Assembly: GCF_049243985.1 (NCBI RefSeq)
Contig: NC_135372.1
Span: forward strand, 93,549,318-93,613,317
Reading direction: 5' to 3'
Source of the DNA: Paroedura picta
Lineage: Eukaryota > Chordata > Lepidosauria > Squamata > Gekkonidae
DNA: 64,000 bases
This document shows positions 13,701-25,700 of this stretch, piece after piece. The notes below the pieces were generated by a model, which was not told the origin of the DNA, ran no database searches, and saw only the letters and a program-made list of their open reading frames with translations. Both the position numbers and the translations under genes were made by a program. How positions within the stretch are numbered: position 1 is the stretch's first letter; the number at the start of each line of letters is the position of its first letter.

Positions 13701-16700
13701 CTGCTCTCTGCAAAAAAGAAATGCAGTGCGGTGCTTCTAACAGAATAAATCATGCACCACAGTGACTGTCTTTTCCAGAAACAGATAAATATCCTCACAG
13801 CAGAAACAGCAGCCCCCTTGGGGGACAAGATGGTTCAGGATCCTCAGTCTGCTGGTACTTGGGGCCTACGGTAAGATAGCGAACTAGGAAGCCAGCTACA
13901 AACAACTGTTTGTTGACTCCTCTCCATTAGCTCTCAGGGCACAACCAGGGGCAGCCGTGGCAAGAAGCAGGCCCACCGCAATGCTTCCTTGTGGCCAGGT
14001 GTGGAGGTGATGCTGCAAGCACAGCAGACAAGAGGCTTGTGTGGGAGGGGGAAGGATGGTCTTGGCCAATCTGCTGGTTTCATACTCCTTGCCAGTGACA
14101 GGGGCTGGTGTTCCTTTTCTTTCCCATTCTGTCCAAAGAGGCCTTTGAAGCCTTGGCATACTCCACCTTGGCTAGCTCTCAGGAATGAGTCCCAGGCCTA
14201 GATTCATTAGATTGCTGGTCCATCCCGTGCATCCTCAAACACCAGCCCCCATGATTAGAACTGGGAATCAGACGTGTGTTGATGGTTGTGAGAACTATCA
14301 GTGGGGTAAGCAAAACACCTATTTCTTTAACAGATGTCTAATTTTTACTAATTAACACCAGGCTGTAACAACCTACTTAGCATGCCAGATTTGCTCATTA
14401 TTCAAGCCTTTGGATCTGCCTTTGTTCCCAGGGATATGACAAAGCTGACTTCAGTTTATTAAGAGATTTTCCCTTCCTGTGGAAAAAGCAGGGAATGCAA
14501 GGAAAGGCCAGCTGGTGGCACCGTGGAGCAGCTGAAGGAAGCCAAAGGAGGAAGTCTTGTAGATTTCCAAAGTCCACACTCTGCAATGCTAAACATACTT
14601 AAGGGTCATTCTTTTATTCCCCACTCTTGGAATGTGTCTTAGCTGAGTCCCCAAATGGAAAGCAGTCACAAGTCTTTCCCAGACATCCAACCTGGCATTA
14701 AAAGGGACACCTTGTATTATTTGATGGCATAGCCAAAAATATCCTGGATTTTAACCATCGTGATATGGCAGCTCTAACCTCAGTTTTCCAATGAAGTTCC
14801 CTCCATCCCGAGTCAGGTCAGTTGGATCAACAGAAACCAGGTAATTAGAGGTCTTGCTCTTTTTGCGTTTCCGACCAGCCAGCAGGAAAACCTATGAAAA
14901 ACAGGAGGAAAACTGCTGCTAACCACATTCAGTTAGTTGCAGTTCCTGAGTGCAAAGCACTCCTCAGCAAATAAAGTGGTGATCAAAGTCTTTTTACAAA
15001 GGTGGTTCCAATGATCAAAGAAGGATCTGCATGCACATAAAAATTCCCAACTTGAGCAGAATGACATCAGAGCCACAAACTTGTCCAAGAGTGCAGCAAC
15101 TCTTTCGTGACCTGGGAAATCTGCTGCTTCTCTGTCTCCTAAAAAGGAATGGATGATCTAGCCTCAAGTGGCTGCTCCCTTGTCACATTGCTCAAGCAAG
15201 GAACTGCTGCTGGGCAGAATAGCGAATGATGCAGAAGTGAATGAGTTGACCCCTTGATATCACTGGGCTTAGAAGGTTGTAGCTCTGATTACAATTGCTG
15301 GTCTCAGGAATGGAAGCTCTTCTTCATGCTATTGGCCACTGGCTATGTACACTTGCCTCCCTTTTACAGGAGACTGCAAAATGGTGAAGGTAAAGTGGAA
15401 TCAGGTAGGGGATTTAGAGTAATACCGTAGACCTCCTCATCCTCCAGTCCCATTCAATTGCTGGGTTGTACATATAAAGAAGAAGAGGTTCAAGCTTTGT
15501 GTCTTTTGTAAAACTCCACCACCACCTGATGCCCAGTCTAGTCATTGGTAATCTGGCTAGGTAGGCTCAAGATGGTTCATTGTCACAACATTGCATAATC
15601 AGCTACATTCTCATTAGCCCAACTAGATGCTACATTTTCCACAGAGCACTAATAGGGACATGTAAAGATCATGCCTACTTGCTCATTGACCTGTTGCCTT
15701 AATAGGTGGGGGCCACTGCCTTCACCTGCTCATTTTCATTCCTTTCCTGTCCCGTTGAAGAGACCCCATCATTGTACAAAGAACTCCTCTCAACAATAGT
15801 CCATTTAGTAGACCTTTTCTCCATTCCCAGTGGGATTTCCTTACAAGGTACTCATTCTCCACATGGCAAAGTCGATCCTTAGCTTCTTACCTTTTTATCA
15901 TTATCAAGGTGAAGGTAGTAGGTAGGATAGAGGCCCCGATCCATCCCCTTCTTATCTCGAGTAACCCGACACTTGATAGTCACCCCCTGAGGAGCTGGCT
16001 GTATCACAAATTCCTCCAGATTGTCCACTTCAATGATAGGAGACGGTGCTCTTTCTTCTTTCTATGGTCCAGCAAAGAAGGAGAGTTTGTTTCTGTGAAC
16101 ACATTCTCCTGGGACTGTCATCACAACACAAGCACACACAACCCACAGTTCTTGTTTGTTTGTTTTTTCCTCCCATACACAACCCCATCCTCAGTTGCCT
16201 TTGTTTTGGGTCCTTGGTTGACCTTTTCTTCCCAAATTATATTACAATAGATCCACATTCTGATTGCCTAAGAAGCCATAGCATAAATCTCTAAGACCAT
16301 CTGAAAATGTAACCATCTGAAAATATCAATTTTGGTCATCGAAATGTTTGATTAATCAGAGAGTCATTTATTTTAGTACATTTTACCCCACCTGTCTATT
16401 ATAAAAAGCTCAGCAGCTTACAATAGAAACAACCACCAGAAAATAAAAGAAGAGATTAAAATATCTAAAAGAGCAATATAAAAATAGTAACCCAAAATGA
16501 CCCACCATTATCCACATGGCAGCTAAACAGGTTGCAGGCTATCAGGCTTTAAGCAGGTAATTATAAGTGTTTTAAAATTCATAATTTGGGCCTTATATAA
16601 TTTATAATTGGGTTCAATGAAGTTTTCTGTGTAGGAAAAATCCAGGTGACAGTGAAGGGGACATGAATTGTGATTTGGCTGGATCCCAGCTGCTCCAGAT

Positions 16701-19700
16701 GTAAATTCATTACCTAGGCAGAAAGCTAAAGAGCAGTGGGAGGAAATACATCTGCATAGGAACAGACTACATGAATGTGCAACAATTCCCTCCTTTCTCT
16801 ACTTTCTTTTTTAGTGCACAGAGGTGGTTGGCACCATTAACATACTGTAGTCAGCCAGATTGCAGGTGCTTCTGCTTTAGGTAAGATATGTAGTTGCTTG
16901 CTGTAGTAAACTAGATAGTAAAGAGTTAACTGAAGCCTGATTAGGAGTGGAGGGAAACTCCACCCCTCAAATTATTCTTTTTCCTTACTTTCATTTTCCT
17001 AAATTAGCTGGAGCTAGGTTGCAAATAAAGAAGTTGTGTTCTGCAGCTCCTGCGAGCATCGGGATATACTGATTATAAAATTGATGACGAGGTGCAAACA
17101 TGGCTTCATATGGAAAAATTGAGGAGTTTGATTCAGAAAAGGAGGAATGGCAACTATAGTTGTCTAAAGAAACAGGTCTTAATGCTCCTGTGGTTCACAT
17201 GCCATCAGAGCTTAAAAGGCCTTGGGGCTCCCAGTGCCCATATGAACACTCCCAAGGAGCTACCTTCTTGGACTTCTTTCCTTTTCCTTTCTTGTTGGTG
17301 TTTTTCTGAGCTGTTTCTGTTGGGGGGTCATCTTCACTTTCATTTTCAGTATTTTTGGCAACACCTGAAGGCAAAAGAACACTGTGCTCAAAAGGAACCC
17401 AATGAGATGTGGCCTAAAGATATACCCAGATTTGGCATGGAAGGGAAGAGTCAGTAGGGCATAGTGGCTATAGTCCCAGGCTAACCCTAGGGAGATGTAA
17501 GCTCAAATCCCTACTTGGCTTCTTGGATGGCCTTGGGCCAGTCATTCTCCACCTTTCAGCCTAACCTAACTTACAGGGTTATTGTGAGGATAAAGGTGGT
17601 GGATGGAGGGAGAGATACATATGATGTCCTTCGGATAAAGGAATAACAGTGAATGGACAGATAAACCTGTGGCCAAACATACACACATAATAACAGTTGA
17701 GCCTGCCTCTGTGTAACAACCCTCATGTTGCTTGGTGGTTTCCTAGCTAAGTACTGACTATGGCTTTCCCCACTTTGCTGCCAAACTCGAACCAGCTTGA
17801 GCTTGTCTGGTCTATTCAAGCTTCTACAGAATAATATCCCAAGTCACACCTGACTAATGGAGACCCCTCTTGGGATTATCAGGGAATGAGATGAGCAGAG
17901 GTTGTTTGCCATTGACTTCCTCTGCAGAAGCAGCCTTAGAGCCCTTGACTTCTGGCTAAGCCTGAATGTGGAGGTGGCAAATGGGCAATGCACATTAACC
18001 CAGAAACATTGCTAACATGGCCACATTTGGAATTCTTCTTATAGGGGTGAGTGAAAGTACAGGGCAAACAGGATTGGATGTCACTCCCCAAAGTTAGTAA
18101 TATTTTAGATCAAGAAGCAGTAGTAGAGGCAGAATGAATGTAAACCAGAGCCACAAAAAGATGAATTTGTTAATAAAGACCTCAAGCTCAACTAGGCATT
18201 GGTGGTACTGCCCTCTTTCCAATTACAAGCCTAGAGTCTCCTTTGCATGACGCCTTCTGGCAGTTCGTTTTGGTACTTTCCCTCTATCAACCACCAGGGG
18301 CTGTGAAACTCATCAAGAAGAACCTTCTTCCAGCAAGGTTGGATGCTGTACTTACCCTTCTTTTTAGTTTTCTTATCCTTAGGGCCTTCTCCTCCAGCCT
18401 GAAACATGGATGCTGGGCTTTTCTTTTTCTCAGGCTTTGTTGGCTTGGTGCTTGAATCAGATTCATCTTCAGCCTCACTGCTTTTCAGAACTACAGTTAT
18501 TAAGGGAGAGATTTGGATCAAGAAAACAATCTTTATAATACCTAGCAATACGGTCATGGAATCTCCTCTCAAGCCCTCACTGAGTGTGAACCAGCCGTGT
18601 TGTTTAACATCATATTTGGTTAAAATGCAAGATCTGAACAATGGCACTGGGGAGCAGTGTCATGCATTCATGCTCCATTGGGGGTTGCATCCTCATTGTT
18701 CTTTTAAATTCTGTGGGGATTCTCGTGAGGTCAAATTAACAGGCAGCACTTTGTCTCCTCCTGTCACTTTGGCCTTGCCTCTACCCTTTAGGGCTCCTGT
18801 GAACCTCAAGTTGGAGAACTGTAGCATTCCTCTCCCCTGTATTTTTTCAGATAAGATGGCCTTCCATTCTTTGCCTATTTTCCCCAGAATGCTAGACTCT
18901 TGCATCTAGAGTGATTGAACTGTGAATTTGTCAGCAGCTAAGGCTGACAAGACAGGTTTTCAAGAGCTTAATCCAGATAATCTGTACTTTTTCTTCCTTC
19001 TTTTAAATTTTTGTAACAAATGTTCTGATAAGCTCAAAAGCTTGCGTAAGGTTTTCTGTCAACTTGGTTGGTCCTAATAAAAGATATTGCTTGGATTTTG
19101 TTTCTATCTTTGCTCCAAAACACTGTAAAATGTGGTGGAGGAAAGTGCTGTCGAGTTCCAGTTGATTTATGGCTACCCCATAGAGTTTTCATGGCAAGAG
19201 ATGTTCAGCAGTGGTTTGCCATTGTCTTCCTGCACCTAGCAACCCTGGAATTCCTTTGTGTTCTCCCAACTAAAGGCTGATCCTACTTAGCTCTTGATAA
19301 GACTGGGCTAGCCTGGGCTATGCAGGCTTATGGTTGTACAAGCCACTATTTTATGACTGGCTCCACCTACACAGTTGCCAGAAGTAGGTTATTATGGCCG
19401 CTGAACCTTTTCCTGGTGGGCCAATGGCCTAGGGAGCCTCCTCTACTCAGCTGCCCCTGTCTGGGCCAGTTTGCATGTGGCAAAGGTACTTCCTGGACAA
19501 GATGCATGGGGCAAAAGCACTGCCTAGGTGAGCTGAGCCATGTGTGATGGGACAGAGGGTCTGTGAGGCCTGGCTGAATCCTGCATTAAAGACGCTGCCC
19601 AGCTGAATTGCATGTGTGAAAGGTGCTGCCTGGCAAAGTGGGGCAAACTGAGCAGGCACCAAAGACGCTTGCTAATGGCAAATGGCAGCCCCAAGTGGTG

Positions 19701-22700
19701 CCCTCTCCTCAGCACCACTGCTCTGGTTGCCTTGCTTGCCTTCCCCTGCATTTCCCTCACAAAGGAGGGAGGGAGGGAGGGAGGGAGGGAGGGAGGAAGT
19801 GCAGGAAGCTGCTCTCTCCCTCTTTGACGGTGGCTTGGTTCACACCCAGGCCCATGACAGGTGGACGTAGGTTAGCAGCTGGCCTTGGACACCAAAACTC
19901 TTTGGGCTAGCCCTGTTTATCACCCATGAAGGCATCTGAATCAGGGGCTCTGTTGGCCAAGACCAGCACTCTAACCGCCAAACTATTCTGACACTCACCT
20001 TTCTTTTTGACTTTTTTGTCTTTCTTGTCCCCATTAACTTGGAACACAGAAGGTGGTTCCTTCTTCGGTGTCTTTGCAGTTTTGGTCTTGGCATCAGGTT
20101 CACCTTTGTCTCCTATTAAGATATAGAGAGGTGAAAAGTATTCATTTTATGAATAGCTGGGGTTGGAGCTGTAGAAGAGATGACAATGAGTGCAATTGGG
20201 ATCAAAAGATCTCAAAAAGGAGACGAGTCAAGGCAGAGTGAAGGAGGGAATCGAGTACAGTAAGGATAGAAGTGAATTTAAACAACTGGGAATTAAATAA
20301 TACAAAAGTGAGAAATGGAGCAAAACTGAAGAAAGACTATTGTGTGAAGGGAGCTGAAGGGGGTCGACAGGCTCACTCTTATTCCTTTTGCTGTACTCTT
20401 GGCCTGCTGAAACAGTGTTTGCAGGTTCCTGAAGAACAACAAAAGCCTGCAGAGTCTGTTTCAGCAGACATGATAGGAGCTCTGAATAAAGATGCTGCTT
20501 AGCACAGATGGCTCTTTGAATTATGTTTGTGGTGAAAAGAAAGCAAGAAAAGGAGGGGAAGGATGGATATAGGGAGGGCAGGAGAGATGACTGCAAAATG
20601 AAAGTCAAGAAGAGTCCTTCTGTAATCCTCATCCTGCCCATTGGAGCAGCTATTTCTTCCTAGGTGCTGTTCCTTAACCACCTTGCCCATGGACCCAAAT
20701 CTCTTCAGGTAATGATAGCCACCATTGGCTAGAGTTTCTCTTGACCGACCCCTGCTCTACTCCATAACTCCATGAGTTCAGATATGGGGTCTCAGTATTT
20801 GGTCCTAAATGAGTTGACAGAACCTTAGCTGTACATTGCTTAGCCTCATTACATTATTTCTGTTCCTTCCCCTTCCCAATCAGAGGCCCTTATAGCCTTT
20901 CAATCTACCTCTTCCTCCTCATTACACACACCTCTGACTCTAAGGTAGAGGACATTCATTGCATCCATTTTCCAGTGACCAAGTGAGGCTCAGAAAATCC
21001 GAGTGAATTGTTCAGGATCACAGAGGGACTCTACCACAGAAGGCTGTTTTGACTCATGCTGCTGCTGCTGCTGCTGTAATCCTGATTCTTCTTGTCTGGC
21101 CTGCCATCAGTAGCTTAATGGTTGAAACTCTTGTAGCTCATGACTTTGTTCCTGGTCCCTCAGGGAGTCAAGCTAATCCCCCCCCAACCAGTTTCAAAAC
21201 CTAGTCACAGTGGCTGGATGGATGGATTTCTCTTGCCTAGTCATGAAGATGTCATAATGTGTCATAATGATGCACTGGAATTCTGACTAAGACAACAAAA
21301 CAGGTAAAGTACTAATGGCAAAACTGAACCAGGAACAGATATCTGAAAACACACCAGTCCCAATACTGATATTTTCCACTGGAACACAGAATTAGCTGAA
21401 TAAGGATGGAGTGAGGGCTTCCAAAATATTCCATCCCATTAAAGTAGCAACCATAACAATAAGGCACATTTTTTGTTCTGGGTATATTTGTCAAAGGATA
21501 TTTTTGAACATTTGAAGGCCCTGTAATGTTATGCCAGTGATATTACAGGGATGTCTGATGTATTTTGGGAATTGAACACATTAAGCTATCTTGTACTGAA
21601 TCAGATTTATGGTCTACCAAGGTCACTTTTGTCTTCTCTGACTGGCAGTGTTTCTGCAGGGTCTCAGACTGAGGTCTTCCACATCACCTACCACCCGATC
21701 CTTTGAGCACATGCATCCAACACTGTGCCCACCTCTCACTGGAGCAAGTTGAAGATGCTGAGGAGCCTGTCTTAGGTCCCTAGTTCTTTTCACAGATGCA
21801 TAGTTCTCAGAGGTTCTTAGGGAGAGGAAAACACCCCAAACCAATTTCTCATTATGTTCCTGCTTGAGGACGTCACTCTTGCGACCAGCCTTTATCCCCT
21901 TCAGATGACAGAGGATCTCCAGCTTCCTTAAATAACTCTTTCTCTCTTGCTGCTTATTTTGTCCTGAATTGCTGCTTGAAAACATACCTGGTTCTATCTC
22001 ATTTTCTTCCATCAAATAATTGCTCAAAGCTGTCTTCTTCACATGACCTTTGCCATATCTTTTTATGTCCATGCTCCACTGCAGCCAGTCTTTATAACTG
22101 TGCAATTACATTTACCCACCTTCATGGGTCAGCAGCCATCCCTGCCCCGGGGTTTTTCTCTCTTCCCACTAAGGAAGGGTCATCATCTCAGTGGCAGACC
22201 AAGCATCTTCCTTGCGGAAGGTCCATAGTTTCAATGCTCTTCAGTTAAGTGGTCTCAGTTAACAGGTGTTGGGAAAGACCTTTATCTGCTGAGACTCTGG
22301 AGATGCACTGCCAGACTGAGTGGCTTATAATCTAACTTGTTATAAGATAGCTCCATGTGGGGAGCCCAGGCTGACCTGATTTTGTCAGATCTTAGAAACT
22401 AAGCTGGCTCAGTTCTGGCTGGATGGGAGCCCACGAAGGAAGACCAGCAGGCTTCTACGCTTCTAGGTAACACTGTGTGTGAACGAGACCTTGGGGTACT
22501 TATGGATTGTAAACTAAACATGAGCAGGCAGTGTGATGCAGCGGTAAAAAAGGCAAATGCCATTTTGGGCTGTATCAACAGAGGCATCACATCAAAATCA
22601 CAAGATGTCATAGTCCCATTGTATACGGCACTGGTCAGACCACACTTGGAGTACTGTGTGCAGTTCTGGAGGCCTCACTTCAAGAAGGACGTAGATAAAA

Positions 22701-25700
22701 TTGAAAGGGTACAGAGGAGAGCAACGAAGATGATCTGGGGCCAAGGGACCAAGCCCTATGAAGATAGGTTGAGGGACTTGGGAATGTTCAGCCTGGAGAA
22801 AAGGAGGTTGAGAGGGGACATGATAGCCCTCTTTAAGTATTTGAGGGTAGGATGCTGTTCCCATTGGCTGCAGAGGAGAGGACGCGCAGTAATGGGTTTA
22901 AACTTCAAGTACAACGATATAGGCTAGATATCAGGAAAAATTTTTTCACAGTCAGAGTAGTTCAGCAGTGGAATAGGCTGCCTAAGGAGGTGGCGAGCTC
23001 CCCCTCACTGGCAGTCTTCAAGCAAAGGTTGGATACACACTTTTCTTGGATGCTTTAGGATGCTTAGGGCTGATCCTGCGTTGAGCAGGGGGTTGGACTA
23101 GATGGCCTGTATGGCCCCTTCCAACTCTATGATTCTATGATTCTAGGGTTGCTATGCAGAGGCAGGGACCGACAAACCACCTCTGAATGTCTCTTGCCTT
23201 GCAATACTCTACAGAGGTCCCTGTAAATCAGCAAAATTATCTGTTTAGATTGTAATTGCACCAAGGGTAAGAAGCTATCTATCTTTGCAGATATAGCTCT
23301 GCTAGCTGCTGAAAATGTACTGCTAGTTCCAGTACTGCTGCTGCTAAGAACAATAATTTTTCACTGACCTTTACTTTTGGACTTCTTTTCCTTACTGTCA
23401 CCAGCTGGGATGTCTTTATTGATCTTCTTCTTCTGTTTTTTTGGGGGATCTTCACTTTCTACCTCTTCCTCCTCATCGTCTTCATCTTCCTCATCTTCAG
23501 AGACCTCTGGAAGTTTGGGGTTTGGACAAGCAGGAGTTGAAAAAGGGAAGAAACAACCATGTAAATGAACACAGCAAAAACTTTAAAAGCCAGAGGCAGA
23601 TGGAAGCATGTGGAGCAAGAGAACTCTACTGTTTATTATTACAGTACAATTTTTAGCTAATCCACAACAGTTTTCAAAGTGTGCCTCAATTTTATGCCTT
23701 CCATTTTTGTGATTCTCCTACAATTTTGTCATGTTATTGGCTAGATTAGGGAATTTCCTTGCTGTGGGGCTTTGTCAGTTTCACCAAGAGGAAGAGAGAT
23801 GAACTAAATCAGGTGCCTTTAGGAAAACAGCACAAAGGGAAAGGATGAGGAGTCCTTTCTCCACCACACCAGTCTGCCACTCTAATATGCAAAGGCCACT
23901 GCTATGTTCTAAAAATAATAATAAAATAAGTGCAGGAACAGCTAGCTTCTAAAAAGAGCTGAGAGAGAGTTGCAGCAACCCAAATGGTCTGGGTGCACAG
24001 AAAAGCAATGAAGTGTTTGTTTTTGCATGCAGCATGGTTCCTGTCAATTAGGCAAGTTATGAGAGTGCCATGAATGCACAATTCAGAGATTTTGCAGTGG
24101 CATAGTAAGTGGTGGCTGGCGCTGAAAGAGCGCTGGATGGCTTTTGACACAACTTCCACTCCTCACCCACATATCAACTCCTCTGCTTTCAGCTGGGGGT
24201 CATTTAAAAAACAAAATGGCACAGGGTTGGAGATCCAACAGTGGTGCTGGAATCTGTGGCTTGAACCACATTGCACTCCTGGGGGGTGGGGTGGGGATAA
24301 GTGCAGATGCACAACTGAGAAAATGGAATAGGGGGGGGGGTGAGTTGACTGGGCTCTTACCTTGTCTCTTTTTTGGGGTCTTGGCCACATTGAAATGAGA
24401 TGATGGGGGTTCCTTCTTCTTCTTGGGGTCTTTAACGAATTTGGCATATAGGTCCTTCTCATTCCCTTCTTCTGACTTCTCCTCCTTCTTCTTTCTCACT
24501 TTTTTGACACCAGCTTGTGACAAGAAACAGCACAGTCAGAATGAGCGAGGGGACAGTAACAGGGAGGTGCAGAGTATAAGCGATGGGGATGTCTGAGAGC
24601 AGCCTCTGTGACTGATTTTCTTTGGGATGGGAGGGGGAGTTTGGGCAGGAAGGGCACTAAAGTGGGTCTTTTGGGAAGCAACAATAATTTGCTTTTGTGA
24701 GGCCAGAAAAAGCTGCCCCATTTTCCCTCTACCACAATGAATGACTATTAGGAAGATCCGTGCATAATGGGCCACAGTGACTCTGGAGGGCCAGCCAAGC
24801 AGGACGTGGAGAACAAGGCATCCCTCCCCATGATGTTGCCTCCATGACTGGTACTCAGAGTCATGTGGAGGCTTTCTTGAGTCACTGTGGGGCCAGTAAG
24901 AGTTGATCGACCCATCCTGCATAGAAATATAAAACTTAATTCAGGTGCAAAATCCATTAGATTTCTCTTCAGTGAGCAACTTTCATTCTCAACACAGTGA
25001 GCTCAAGATAGGCTGTGCAGCTGTGTTTAGCAAAATGTGTGAAAATGCTCTTTAAGATTGTCTTGGCTGACCAATTCTTGCTGCTTCTTAAAAAATCAGC
25101 TGTATAAGAGGCTTTTCTTAGTGAGGCTCCATTAGGATGGGCAGGCTTATTATGGACAGTTCTAAGCTCTTTGGGGCACAGCTGCATAGGTCTTTATTGG
25201 GAGTCTGGATGAGCTCATTCCAGCCATTCATTTAGTAATATTGATGTCCTAAATTGACACCCCGCCTTTTGGTCTGGTGGAGCCATGAAGTGGCATGCAG
25301 TAATAACAAAAGAACAATGGAAAGATTTCTAAAGCATTGAAACCTAACAAGATTCCCCCCAGCTGTCCAGCAGCAGCATCCTGTGGGTGTTTTTCTTGGC
25401 CCACGTGCTGAAAAGCCTGTGGCAAAGAGCCCTCCAGGGAGCACAGGGGCAGAAAAGACCCTCCACCATGGGCCTGCCTGCTTAGTTCCTGAGGGTGCCC
25501 CTTGCAGTGCCATCTGAGTTGATTAGAATACAGAGGGTTGGCAGAGAGGGAGAGGACTAGAGGAGATGCTCCTCGAGGAAACTGGGTCCCAGGTCATTAA
25601 AGGCTTTGCAATGTCAGCCCCAGCAACTGGCAAGTCTCCTGGCATGATACATTCCTAGGGTTTGGTCCCAGGCAGCAGCTGGGCTGGCACTATTTTGCAC

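Noticed and set aside
18231-18647. 138-codon minus ORF as a single exon
   Set aside because: Only 18356-18490 is TULP1 exon 7; the rest is intron read-through.
20228-20641. 137-codon minus ORF
   Set aside because: Hydrophobic/Ser-Leu-rich by composition, antisense to an A/G-rich stretch, no splice context or homologue.
22475-22927. 150-codon ORF as a host gene
   Set aside because: Clear CR1 ORF2 C-terminus with the CR1 3' end following.
24163-24523. ORFs on both strands around TULP1 exon 4
   Set aside because: Only the minus frame bounded by 24361-24513 fits splice phases; the others are shadows of it.
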